NCBI RefSeq assembly: GCF_015350805.1
Contig: NZ_JADKSG010000001.1
Location: 930,001 to 994,000 of the forward strand
DNA length: 64,000 nt
Source: Herbiconiux sp. VKM Ac-1786
Lineage (GTDB): Bacteria; Actinomycetota; Actinomycetes; Actinomycetales; Microbacteriaceae
Direction: 5' to 3'
The first letter of the stretch is position 1. Each line of letters starts with the position of its first letter. Position numbers and translations under genes: made by a program. This document shows positions 18,212-26,328 of this stretch, piece after piece. The notes beneath the pieces are model-generated. The model did not search any database. It was not told the origin of the DNA and saw nothing but the letters and a program-made list of their open reading frames with translations.

Positions 18212-19075
18212 TCAGCCCCGGCGCTCGGCCGCCACGAGCTCGCGCACTGCGGGCGCTGTCTCCTCGCCGTAGGCGGCCAGATCACGAGCGTCGTCGCTCG
18301 CCAGGATGAACGTGCCGATGCCACCCTCCAGGGCGAGCTCCGCCAACCGCTGGGCGAACTCGGCCGGGTCGGCGGCCAGCCGGTCGACGTTCGCCAGCCG
18401 GCGGATCTCCCGAGGGTCGCGACCCACCGACCGCGCTGCCTCGTCGATCGCGGCATTGCCGGCCTCGAGACCGCCTGGCTGCAGCCGACCGAGCGAAGGC
18501 AGCCATCCGTCGGCCTTGCGCCCGGTGAGCGCGAGCATGCGCGGCTTGTACGCCCCGATCCAGATCGGCACCGGATGCGCCGGTGCCGGCCCGCGCTTGG
18601 CTCCCCGCACTCGGTAGTGCGTTCCCGTAGTAAACACACCACGCCGCTCGCTTGTATCCCAGAGTTCCCGGATGACGTCGATCGCCTCCTCGAGGGCCGT
18701 GACGGCTTCACCGGGGGTGCGACGGATGCCACCCATCGCCTCGATGGCGTCCCAGAATCCGCCGGCGCCGAGAGCCAGATCGAAGCGCCCTCCCGAGAGG
18801 AGGTCGAGGCTGGCGGCAGCTCGGGCCACGACTGCGGGCGGGCGGAGCGGCACGTTCAGCACGTTGGGGGCCACGCGGATCGTCGAGGTCTGCGCAGCCA
18901 CGAAGGTCATCAACGTCCAGGTGTCGAGGAACGCCGATTGGTAGGGATGATCCTGGAAGGTCACGAGGTCGAGCCCCGCACGCTCGGCCGCCTGGGCGAG
19001 CGCCACCGGCACCGTCGGGTCGGCAGCCGTGGGAGTGATGAAGGCGCCGAACTCCAGCGCGTGTCCGTAATCCAT
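18212..19075 (-). CDS. LLM-class flavin/F420-dependent oxidoreductase
   Basis: A 287-residue luciferase-like TIM barrel. The N-terminal LEFGAFITPTA strand, LVTFQDHPYQ (flavin-site region), SGGRFDLALGAG and the PVPIWIGAYKPRML segment at about residues 168-181 are characteristic of bacterial LLM monooxygenases and F420-dependent reductases. Which cofactor it uses cannot be decided by eye. It is single, 40 bases from the TetR gene ahead of it on the same strand, and might share its transcript. Confidence 0.85.
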   Translation of the reverse strand: MDYGHALEFGAFITPTAADPTVPVALAQAAERAGLDLVTFQDHPYQSAFLDTWTLMTFVAAQTSTIRVAPNVLNVPLRPPAVVARAAASLDLLSGGRFDLALGAGGFWDAIEAMGGIRRTPGEAVTALEEAIDVIRELWDTSERRGVFTTGTHYRVRGAKRGPAPAHPVPIWIGAYKPRMLALTGRKADGWLPSLGRLQPGGLEAGNAAIDEAARSVGRDPREIRRLANVDRLAADPAEFAQRLAELALEGGIGTFILASDDARDLAAYGEETAPAVRELVAAERRG

Positions 19076-19115
19076 GTGCTTCCTCTCGCCGGGGCGCCCT
19101 CGTCGGCGCCGTTCG

Positions 19116-19646
19116 CTACGGGTTCAGGCCCCGCAGGCAGATCTCGACCACCCGGTCGAGTTGCCCGGAATGCGGGTACTCGGCCAGACCGATGCCGCTG
19201 AGCATACGGAGGATGTCGTCGGCCGTCACCTCGTGACGCACCGTGCCCGCCCGCTGGGCGGCCTCGAGCAGCGGCGTCGCCGTGGCGTAGATGCGTCGGC
19301 GGGCGTCGACCACGAGTTCGGTGTCGTGGGCCATCTCCTCGGCGAAGGCGCGCTTCCCGATGATGAACTCGACGAAGCAGCGGAGCCACGAGTCGAGTGC
19401 AGCGCGGGCGTTCGCCGCCCCGTCGACCGGAGCGAGGAGCTGCTCCACCTGTTCGGCGTAGACCGCCTCGAAGAGGGCGGCGCGGGTGGGGAACCGGCGA
19501 TAGAGGGTTCCGCTGCCGACCCCCGCACGGCGCGCGATCTCTTCGAACGAGGTGCCGGCGCCGTCTTCGGCGAAGGCGGCCGTGGCCACCTCCACGATTC
19601 GGCGGGAGTTGCGCAGGGCGTCTGCCCGCAGCGGTCGCTCGGCCAT
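19116..19646 (-). CDS. TetR family repressor of the adjacent MFS pump
   Basis: A 176-residue regulator starting MAERPLRADALRNSRR. The DNA-binding domain is residues about 15-60: RIVEVATAAFAEDGAG, then SFEEIARRAGVGSGTLYRRFPTRAALFEAV. An in-frame ATG at 19715 would add 23 residues but would run through the operator palindrome, so 19646 is preferred. It is divergent from the DHA2-type exporter at 19743, with two inverted repeats between them, the usual layout of a drug-pump repressor. The C-terminal domain would bind the exported compound. Confidence 0.85.
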   Translation of the reverse strand: MAERPLRADALRNSRRIVEVATAAFAEDGAGTSFEEIARRAGVGSGTLYRRFPTRAALFEAVYAEQVEQLLAPVDGAANARAALDSWLRCFVEFIIGKRAFAEEMAHDTELVVDARRRIYATATPLLEAAQRAGTVRHEVTADDILRMLSGIGLAEYPHSGQLDRVVEICLRGLNP

Positions 19647-19670
19647 CGACGATCTTCTTTCTTTGATGGA

Positions 19671-19696
19671 ATAAACGGGGATACCCCTCCGTTTAT
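19671..19696. promoter_or_regulatory. Operator 1 between TetR gene and MFS pump
   Basis: ATAAACGG-N10-CCGTTTAT is a perfect 8-bp-arm inverted repeat, with an inner GGGG-ATA-CCCC hairpin. AAACGG-centred palindromes are typical of TetR repressors next to EmrB/QacA-type pumps. Confidence 0.65.
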
Positions 19697-19703
19697 GATT
19701 TAG

Positions 19704-19725
19704 AATCGGAGACATCCCTCCGGTT
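19704..19725. promoter_or_regulatory. Operator 2, imperfect copy
   Basis: AATCGGA-N8-TCCGGTT has seven-base arms with one mismatch and the same CGG/CCG core as operator 1, eight bases downstream. It lies immediately before the AAGGAG ribosome site of the pump gene at 19732-19737, so a bound repressor would block transcript start or elongation. Confidence 0.5.
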
Positions 19726-19742
19726 GAGTCTAAGGAGTTCTC

Positions 19743-21185
19743 ATGCCAACCGCGTCACCGACCGGGCGCTTCACCCGCAGCGTCGCCCTCGCGCTCATCA
19801 TGGGCGCCCAGCTCATGATGGTGCTCGACACCTCGATCGTCACCACTGCCCTCCCCCGGCTCGTCGCCGACCTCGGCTTCTCGCCCGCCTCGCTGTCCTG
19901 GGTGCAGAACGCCTACGTGCTCGCGTTCGGCGGTCTGCTGCTGCTCGGTGCCCGCGTGGGCGACCTGGCGGGGCGGCGCCGCGTGTTCGTGCTCGGCGTC
20001 GCCGTCTTCGCCGCCGCCTCGCTCGCGGCCGGTCTGGCCGTGGGCGCCCCGATGATGATCGCGGCGCGCATCGTGCAGGGCGCCGCGGCCGCGTTCGCCA
20101 TCCCGTCGACGCTCGCCCTTCTCGTCAACGCCTATCCCGAGCCCGAGCAGCGTAGTCGCGCCATTGCGATCTACAGCGCGGTCATCGGCGCGGGCGCGAG
20201 CGTCGGCATCATCGTGGGCGGCGTCTTCACCGACCTGCTCTCGTGGCGCTGGGGGCTCCTCATCAACGTGCCGATCGGCATCCTGGTGATCGTGCTCGCC
20301 CCGCGCTTTCTCACCGAGACGCCCCGTCGGCGCGGCGGCTTCGACCTGCCCGGTGCCATCACCATCACCCTCGGCATGACGGCTCTCGTCTACGGTCTCA
20401 TCGAGTCGAGCACCCGCGGCTGGACCGATCCCGTGGTGCTGGGGTCGCTGATCCTCTCGGTGCTGTTGGTCGCGGCCTTCATCGGGATCGAACGGCGCAG
20501 CAAGGAGCCGATCGTGCCGCTCGCGCTGTTCCGTGATCTGACGCGCTCCGGCGCCTACCTCGGCCGCGTGCTCATCGTCGGCGCGATGTTCTCGACGTTC
20601 TACTTCCTCAGCCAGTACCTGCAGAACGTGCTGCACTTCAGCGCGCTGGAAGCCGGGCTCAGCTACATCCCGCTGACCGGGATGTTCTTCGCCACCGTGT
20701 ACGTCGTCGGTCCGCTGACCCGCCGCATCGGGCGGGAGTGGTTGCTCGTGGCCTCTCTCGTCGTGGCCCTCGTCGGCATGGCGTGGCTCTCGACCATCGG
20801 GGCGGGATCCGCGTTCTTCCCGTGGATCGTGCTGCCGCTCCTCGTGCTCGGCATCGGTCAGGGCATCGCGATCATCCTGCTCACCCAGCTGGGTATGGCG
20901 GGGGTTCCCGCCGAGCAGTCCGGTGCCGGGTCAGGGCTCGTGAACGCCGCCCACCAGCTGGGCGGCTCCATCGGCCTGGCCATCCTCGCCGGCGTGTTCA
21001 TCGCCGTCGGAGGTGACCACACCGCGGTCGCCGACCAGGTGACCGGGTACCAGACCGTCTTCCACATCGCGACCGGGTTCTACCTGCTCGCAATCATCGT
21101 GGCCGTCGTGATGCTTGTCATCTCGCGTGCCTCCCGTCACTCCGAGGTCGCCGCCCCGGCGGCCGCGGTCTCCACACAGAACTGA
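19743..21185 (+). CDS. MFS multidrug exporter, DHA2 (EmrB/QacA) family
   Basis: A 480-residue protein with fourteen predicted membrane segments. LDTSIVTTALPRL in segment 1 is the DHA2 signature, GARVGDLAGRRRVF is motif A, and IGAGASVGIIVGG is the antiporter motif C in segment 5. It should export a toxic or signalling compound by proton exchange. Start ATG 19743 has AAGGAG five bases upstream. It is repressed, most likely, by the divergent TetR protein. The SDR gene follows after 13 bases and is probably co-transcribed. Confidence 0.92.
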   Translation: MPTASPTGRFTRSVALALIMGAQLMMVLDTSIVTTALPRLVADLGFSPASLSWVQNAYVLAFGGLLLLGARVGDLAGRRRVFVLGVAVFAAASLAAGLAVGAPMMIAARIVQGAAAAFAIPSTLALLVNAYPEPEQRSRAIAIYSAVIGAGASVGIIVGGVFTDLLSWRWGLLINVPIGILVIVLAPRFLTETPRRRGGFDLPGAITITLGMTALVYGLIESSTRGWTDPVVLGSLILSVLLVAAFIGIERRSKEPIVPLALFRDLTRSGAYLGRVLIVGAMFSTFYFLSQYLQNVLHFSALEAGLSYIPLTGMFFATVYVVGPLTRRIGREWLLVASLVVALVGMAWLSTIGAGSAFFPWIVLPLLVLGIGQGIAIILLTQLGMAGVPAEQSGAGSGLVNAAHQLGGSIGLAILAGVFIAVGGDHTAVADQVTGYQTVFHIATGFYLLAIIVAVVMLVISRASRHSEVAAPAAAVSTQN

Positions 21186-21198
21186 AAGGACACCTGAC

Positions 21199-22044
21199 AT
21201 GACAACCTGGCTCATCACCGGCGCCGCCACCGGCCTCGGCCGCGCGATCTCCGAGGAGGTGCTGGCCCGCGGCGACTCCGCCATCGTGACCGGCCCGCAC
21301 ACCGCCTCCCTTCAGGATCTGGCCGAGCGCTACCCGTCCACCGCCGTCGTCGCCGAGCTCGACGTGACGCGGGCCGACCAGCGCGAGGCCGTGCTCTCGA
21401 CGGCTGAGCGTCTCGGCGGCATCGACGTGCTCGTCAACAACGCTGCCGTCGACTTCGTCGGGGCCATCGAGGAGCAGACGGATGCCGACATCCGCTCCCA
21501 GTTCGAGGTGAACCTCTTCGGGGCCCTGGCTCTCACCCGCGTCGTGCTGCCGGGCATGCGCGCCCGCCGGCGCGGCACGATCGTGAACATCTCGTCCATG
21601 GACGGCATCGCGAGCCTTCCCGGCAACGCGATCTACTCGGCCTCGAAGTTCGCACTCGAAGGGCTGACCGAGGCGCTCTGGCAGGAGCTCGAGCCCATCG
21701 GCCTCCGGGCACTGCTGGTCGAGCCGGGCTCGTTCCGCACCGGCATCGAGCACCGCACGCACGCCTCCGGCGAGGCCATCGAAGACTACGCTGCGACCGG
21801 TGGTGTCTTCCGCGGCATGCTGGGCGCCCTGACGCCCGAGGTGTTCCCCGGCGACCCGGCCCGCGCCGCCGCTGTCATCTACGACACGGTCGCGTCGGAT
21901 GACGGCGCGCACTGGCTGGTGCTCGGCAGCGACGCCCACCGACGCATTCAGGCCAAGCTCGACGCTTTCGGCGCCGAGTTCGCCGCCGGGCGAGATCGGG
22001 CTGAAAGCACCGACTTCCCGGGGAGCGGCCCCGCCGTCCTCTGA
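21199..22044 (+). CDS. Short-chain dehydrogenase/reductase
   Basis: A 281-residue classical SDR. TGAATGLGRAI (residues 8-18) binds the cofactor, NNAAVD stabilises the central sheet, and the catalytic set is Ser in ISSMDG with Y-S-A-S-K. The group with SSMDGIASLPGNA and a long C-terminus is often annotated as oxidoreductase of unknown substrate. Start ATG 21199 follows AAAGGA. It lies 13 bases after the exporter and probably shares its transcript. It is a close paralogue of the SDR at 25412, sharing the SSMDGIASLPGNA block. Confidence 0.88.
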   Translation: MTTWLITGAATGLGRAISEEVLARGDSAIVTGPHTASLQDLAERYPSTAVVAELDVTRADQREAVLSTAERLGGIDVLVNNAAVDFVGAIEEQTDADIRSQFEVNLFGALALTRVVLPGMRARRRGTIVNISSMDGIASLPGNAIYSASKFALEGLTEALWQELEPIGLRALLVEPGSFRTGIEHRTHASGEAIEDYAATGGVFRGMLGALTPEVFPGDPARAAAVIYDTVASDDGAHWLVLGSDAHRRIQAKLDAFGAEFAAGRDRAESTDFPGSGPAVL

Positions 22045-22070
22045 ATCACACCATCGCGCTAGGACCGGAC

Positions 22071-22113
22071 GGTGCGGCAATGCCACGTCAGCGTGACGAG
22101 GCATTGCCGCACC
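22071..22113 (+). terminator. Long two-tier hairpin between SDR and TDT genes
   Basis: GGTGCGGCAATGCC pairs perfectly with GGCATTGCCGCACC. Inside it, after one A-A mismatch on each side, CGTCA pairs with TGACG around a GCG loop, giving 19 base pairs in a 43-base element. There is no T-run. It starts 26 bases after the SDR stop and most simply ends or stabilises that transcript. Confidence 0.6.
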
Positions 22114-22178
22114 AGCCGGGTCGCGGCGTTTCCCGCAGCGCCACAACAGTAGAGGCAGACCGAGATCGAGGAGTCGAC

Positions 22179-23225
22179 GTGTCACAGGACAGTTCGAAAT
22201 CGGACCCGGTCACAGCCCGCGCCGAGAAGGTGGTGGCGCGGCGGATTCCGCTGAACACGTTCGCGATCGCCCTCGGACTCACCGGGCTCGCAACGACGTG
22301 GTCGGCGGCGGCGGCCGCAGCCGACCTGCCGATCGCGGTGCCCCAGGTGTTCTGGGGCATCGCGTTGGTCTCCTTGATCTGGCTCATCGCCGCCCACCTG
22401 GCACGCGGCTTGCAGAGCGGCGTGCCGCTCCGCAAGCAACTCCACGACCCGGCGCAGGGTCCGCTCGCGGCGATCGTCCCGATCGCCGGCATGCTGATGG
22501 GCGTCGACCTCTTCACGTGGGCTCCGCTGCTCGGCGCGGTGGTCATCGTCGTCTGCATGACGGTCACCCTCATGCTGGCCGGCTGGCTGCTGAGCCGCTG
22601 GCTCACGGCTCAGATCGAGCTCGGGGCGGTGCACGGGGGCTACCTGCTGCCGACAGTGGCGGGAGGATTCGTGGCGGCGCGGGCCGCCGCCACGATCGGG
22701 CTGACCGGTCTCGGCTGGGCTGCTTTCGGTGTGGGGCTGCTGTTCTGGGCGGTGGTGACGACGCTCATCCTCGTGCGTCTTGTGGCGAGGACCGCCCTGC
22801 CGGACGCCCTCGTTCCCACGCTCACGGTGCTCCTGGCGCCTCCGGCGGTGGGCGGCCTCGCCCTGTTCGCGCTCGACGACGGCGAGGTGACTCCATTTTC
22901 GTCGGCTCTTGCCGGTCTCACAGTGCTGCTCGGTGTCGTGCAGCTCGCCCTGATCCCGCAATACCGCCGCCTGCCGTTCTCCCTCGGCTTCTGGTCGTTC
23001 ACGTTCCCGGTGGCCGCGGTGCTGGCGTACGCGATCGAGTGGACCGTTCTGCTCCAGTTGCCGGAGGCACCGGTCGTGGGGTGGGTGCTCGCGGTCGTGA
23101 TGACGCTCTTCATCGGCGCCATCGGCATCCGGTCACTCCAGGCCGTCACCGGATCAGGCGCTCGTCGGAGCGCCGAACAAGTGCTGAGCACGGCCGATGC
23201 GCTTGACGCGGCCGTCGGCCGGTAG
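22179..23225 (+). CDS. TDT/SLAC1-family membrane transporter (tellurite-resistance/dicarboxylate type)
   Basis: A 348-residue integral membrane protein with about ten hydrophobic segments. IPLNTFAIALGLTGLATTW at the start of segment 1 and LGFWSFTFPVAAVLAYAI in the ninth are hallmarks of the TehA/SLAC1 anion channel and malate transporter family. The start is GTG 22179 with GAGGAG five bases upstream. Such proteins pass small anions or export sulfite or dicarboxylates. The upstream hairpin isolates it from the SDR gene, so it probably has its own promoter in 22114-22178. Substrate unknown. Confidence 0.8.
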   Translation: MSQDSSKSDPVTARAEKVVARRIPLNTFAIALGLTGLATTWSAAAAAADLPIAVPQVFWGIALVSLIWLIAAHLARGLQSGVPLRKQLHDPAQGPLAAIVPIAGMLMGVDLFTWAPLLGAVVIVVCMTVTLMLAGWLLSRWLTAQIELGAVHGGYLLPTVAGGFVAARAAATIGLTGLGWAAFGVGLLFWAVVTTLILVRLVARTALPDALVPTLTVLLAPPAVGGLALFALDDGEVTPFSSALAGLTVLLGVVQLALIPQYRRLPFSLGFWSFTFPVAAVLAYAIEWTVLLQLPEAPVVGWVLAVVMTLFIGAIGIRSLQAVTGSGARRSAEQVLSTADALDAAVGR

Positions 23226-23245
23226 CCGCGTGCGCCGGCGCGGGA

Positions 23246-23262
23246 CACGCTAGCGTGACGCT
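23246..23262 (+). promoter_or_regulatory. Palindrome/candidate -10 region upstream of lipoprotein gene
   Basis: CACGCTAGCGTG (23246-23257) is a perfect 12-bp palindrome and contains TAGCGT as a possible -10 box, 57 bases before the gene start. The 14-base string GCTAGCGTGACGCT recurs inverted at 28877-28890. No convincing -35 box is seen. Confidence 0.3.
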
Positions 23263-23318
23263 GGGATGCCACCGCACCCTGGTCGACCCCGTCCTTCCGC
23301 AGCACGAATACTGAAGCG

Positions 23319-24521
23319 ATGACGACGGCTTGGAACGAGATATCCACGAGGGCGGCACGGGCGCGAAGGGTGACTGTGGCGGTGGGAGCCGTTGTGGGAT
23401 CGGTCCTCGCGCTGTCGGCGTGCACCGGAGCGCTTTCACCGGTCGACACCGACCCGGCGACCGCTCCTCCGACCAGTGCCACCAACGCGGCAAACGAGCC
23501 ATCTGTCGGCGATGACGAGGAGCTCTTTATCCTCGACAACGACTGGAGTCTGACAGGGGGCGGCGACATGCTGATCCTCTTGGCGGATTCCGACGCCACC
23601 GTGCTCGGGACGACCACCACCACGGGCGATGCCTGGGCTCACCAGGGGACGGCGGCTGCGCTCAGCTTTCTGGAAGCGGTAGGACGAGACGACGTCACCG
23701 TCGCAGAGGGTCAGCGCTATCCACTCATCAACACGGCGGCCCGCATGCAGTCTCGCGCGGATCTCTACGGAGGCCGGAACAGCTGGATGGGGGTGTTCAA
23801 TCCATCGGAGGACGACCCGGGCGTCACAGTGGCCCCCGATGCGACGGCGGTCACGGAGCCTGTGAACGGTTGGGCTCAGTCACTCGCAGCCGCCGATTCG
23901 AGTGCGGCCGATTACATGATCGAGCAGGTGCAGGCATTCCCGGGCCGGGTCACGATCGTGACCACAGGGCCGCTGACCAACGTCGCAGCCGCCATTCGGC
24001 AGGACCCGAACTTCGCAGCGACGGCCAAAGGCATTGTGATCGGCGGCGGAAACATTGAGCAGATGTCGCCCGAGGAAGCGGACGCCGGGTTCAATTCCAG
24101 CGAGGGATTCAACTTCCGTTTCGACCCTGAAGCGGCGCACATTGCACTGACCGCCGAATGGAACTCACTCGTCGCCGTGGGCGACGTCACCGACTCGGTG
24201 GTGCTCGACGATGCTCTGCTCGATCGAGTTCGAGAGACGACCACTCCGGCGAGCGAGCTCATGGCGCGGCTCGCCTATGTCGGTTTCCCGATCTGGGACG
24301 AAACCACAGCGGCCGTCGCGGCCCACCCGGAGTTGATCACGCGAAGTATCCCCCTCCGGATGGACGTCGACCTGAGCGAAGGACCGAACTACGGCGCGGC
24401 CCGCGTATGGGCCGATGGCGATTCCCCGGGTCTCGGTGAGCAGTTGGTCACCTTCGTGCAGGCCGTCGATATTGACGGGGTGGCGGACACCTACGTCGAT
24501 GCCACTCACACAACCACCTAG
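23319..24521 (+). CDS. Nucleoside-hydrolase-like lipoprotein
   Basis: A 400-residue secreted lipoprotein: basic N-terminus, hydrophobic stretch and lipobox LSAC with C35, then a Thr/Ala/Pro linker to about residue 65. The rest is an inosine-uridine nucleoside hydrolase fold: VTIVTTGPLTNVAAAI (about 212-227), KGIVIGGGN, and NFRFDPEAAHIAL where the family has its NFxxDPEAA ribose/metal motif. The N-terminal DTDPGxDD calcium loop is replaced by DNDWSLTGGGDM, keeping some acidic residues but not the standard order. Catalysis is therefore uncertain; it may have altered specificity or act as a binding protein. It starts a group with two SDR genes. Confidence 0.75.
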   Translation: MTTAWNEISTRAARARRVTVAVGAVVGSVLALSACTGALSPVDTDPATAPPTSATNAANEPSVGDDEELFILDNDWSLTGGGDMLILLADSDATVLGTTTTTGDAWAHQGTAAALSFLEAVGRDDVTVAEGQRYPLINTAARMQSRADLYGGRNSWMGVFNPSEDDPGVTVAPDATAVTEPVNGWAQSLAAADSSAADYMIEQVQAFPGRVTIVTTGPLTNVAAAIRQDPNFAATAKGIVIGGGNIEQMSPEEADAGFNSSEGFNFRFDPEAAHIALTAEWNSLVAVGDVTDSVVLDDALLDRVRETTTPASELMARLAYVGFPIWDETTAAVAAHPELITRSIPLRMDVDLSEGPNYGAARVWADGDSPGLGEQLVTFVQAVDIDGVADTYVDATHTTT

Positions 24522-24536
24522 GGAGGGATTCGGATC

Positions 24537-25406
24537 ATGACACCTGTATGGCTGATCACAGGGACGTCGCGAGGTTTCGGAAAGGAACTCGCTCGCGCCG
24601 TGCTCGAGAAGGGCGATCGACTGGTCGCCACAGCGCGCCGGGCGGAGCAACTGCAGTACCTCATCGACCGGTATGGCGAAGCGGTGCGCGTCTTTGCGCT
24701 GGATGTGACCGACGCGAAGGCTGCAGCCGACGCGGTCGCGTATGCCATCGCCGAGTTCGGCGCTCTCAACGTCGTGGTGAACAACGCCGGTTTCGCAAAC
24801 AGTGCGCCCATCGAGGAGATGGCAGACAGTGACTTCCGGGGCCAATTCGAGGCGAACCTCTTTGGCACGGTCAACGTCACGCGAGCAGCATTGCCCGTCA
24901 TGCGGGCACAGCGATCGGGAACGATTGTGCAGTTCTCCTCCGTCGGCGGCCGGGTGGGCGGCACGCCTGGCATGGGCGCGTACCAGGCGGCCAAGTTCGC
25001 GGTGGAGGGCTTCTCCGAAGTGCTGGCAAACGAAGTCAAGCCCTTGGGCATCCGCGTGATGATCGTGGAACCGGGGGCCTTCCGCACCGACTGGCAGGGG
25101 TCGTCGATGACCCTGGCGCCCGTCGGGCCCGATTACGAACAGACGGTCGGCGCACTGAACGCATACCGGGCCGCCAACGCGAGCAACCAGCCGGGTGATC
25201 CGGCACGCGCCGCCGACATCATCGTCGACACGGTCCACGGCGACGACCTTCCGATGCGGCTCGTGCTCGGAACCGGCGCCGTCGACATGATTCGCACCGC
25301 GGCTGAGGCGCGCGCCGCCGAGACCGAGAAATGGGCGACGGTGAGCGCCGCCGCCGACTTCCCCCAGGCCGAGCGCGCCCGCGCCTCCACCGAAGACAAG
25401 GAGTGA
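24537..25406 (+). CDS. Short-chain dehydrogenase/reductase
   Basis: A 289-residue classical SDR: TGTSRGFGKELA cofactor loop at residues 8-19, NNAGFAN, catalytic Ser in FSSVGGRVG and the pair Y-Q-A-A-K. A long C-terminal extension rich in Ala and Glu follows the fold. It begins 15 bases after the lipoprotein gene and ends 5 bases before the next SDR, so the three probably form one operon. Substrate unknown. It is more distant from the SDRs at 21199 and 25412 than those two are from each other. Confidence 0.88.
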   Translation: MTPVWLITGTSRGFGKELARAVLEKGDRLVATARRAEQLQYLIDRYGEAVRVFALDVTDAKAAADAVAYAIAEFGALNVVVNNAGFANSAPIEEMADSDFRGQFEANLFGTVNVTRAALPVMRAQRSGTIVQFSSVGGRVGGTPGMGAYQAAKFAVEGFSEVLANEVKPLGIRVMIVEPGAFRTDWQGSSMTLAPVGPDYEQTVGALNAYRAANASNQPGDPARAADIIVDTVHGDDLPMRLVLGTGAVDMIRTAAEARAAETEKWATVSAAADFPQAERARASTEDKE

Positions 25407-25411
25407 ACACA

Positions 25412-26266
25412 ATGAACAGCACTACGACAGCCACCTGGGTGATCACCGGAGCATCGAGCGGCCTTGGCTACGACCTGGCGGAACGCGTGCTGGAGAATGG
25501 CCACGAGGTCGTGCTCGCCGCACGGAACGTCCATGCCATGCACGAGCTGGCCGAGCGGCATAGCGACACGGCCCTCGTGGTAGGCGTGGATGTCGCAGAT
25601 CGGCACCAGCGCGCGAACCTCCTCTCCCGGACGTATGAGCGGTTCGGCAAGATTGACTTCCTCGTCAACAACGCCGGCATCGACTACCTCGGCGCGATCG
25701 AGGAACAACGTGAGGAGGACTACCGTCGGATCTTCGAGGTCAACTTCTTCGCCGCCGTCGAATTGCTGAGGCTCGCTCTGCCGGCCATGCGGAAACGTCG
25801 ATCGGGAACCATCGTGAACATGTCTTCGATGGACGGCATCGCGAGCCTCCCCGGCAACGCGTTCTACTCCGCGAGCAAGTTCGCGTTAGAAGGTCTCACC
25901 GAATCGCTCTGGCAGGAGATTGAGCCCGTGGGCTTGAAAGCCGTGCTCGTGGAACCCGGCTCCTTTCTGACGGGCATTGACTCCCGCACCCGCTTCTCAG
26001 GTGAACTCATACCCGATTACGACGCATCATCGGGCAACTTTTTTCGCGCGATGCAGAACGTCGAATCGTTGAAGGATGTGATGTTTCCGGGAGACCCGAA
26101 GCGAGCGGCCGAGGTCCTCTTCGAGCAACTCACGGGAGACCTAACCGGGCACCGAATCATCCTTGGTAGCGACGCGCTGCAGCGCATCCGGATCAAGATG
26201 GATGATCTGCAAGCCGACTTCGATGCCTCGCAGCGGATCGCGCACACCACCGATTTCGTCCGCTAG
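25412..26266 (+). CDS. Short-chain dehydrogenase/reductase
   Basis: A 284-residue classical SDR with TGASSGLGYDLA, NNAGIDYLGAIEEQ, MSSMDGIASLPGNA and the YSASK catalytic pair. AAGGAG at 25397-25402 precedes ATG 25412. Codon use is less G/C-biased than in the glycoside operon, as for the two genes before it, hinting that this small operon was acquired separately. It is a paralogue of the SDR at 21199. Substrate unknown. Confidence 0.88.
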   Translation: MNSTTTATWVITGASSGLGYDLAERVLENGHEVVLAARNVHAMHELAERHSDTALVVGVDVADRHQRANLLSRTYERFGKIDFLVNNAGIDYLGAIEEQREEDYRRIFEVNFFAAVELLRLALPAMRKRRSGTIVNMSSMDGIASLPGNAFYSASKFALEGLTESLWQEIEPVGLKAVLVEPGSFLTGIDSRTRFSGELIPDYDASSGNFFRAMQNVESLKDVMFPGDPKRAAEVLFEQLTGDLTGHRIILGSDALQRIRIKMDDLQADFDASQRIAHTTDFVR

Positions 26267-26328
26267 TGAGCTGCGGTGTGCCGGGGTGCGGCCTGCTCTG
26301 GCGCGGCCCGGGTTCTGGATCCGGTGTG

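Noticed and set aside
22071-22113. Possible tRNA or riboswitch-like RNA
   Set aside because: It is one simple hairpin with no cloverleaf, conserved loops or downstream gene link typical of those RNAs.
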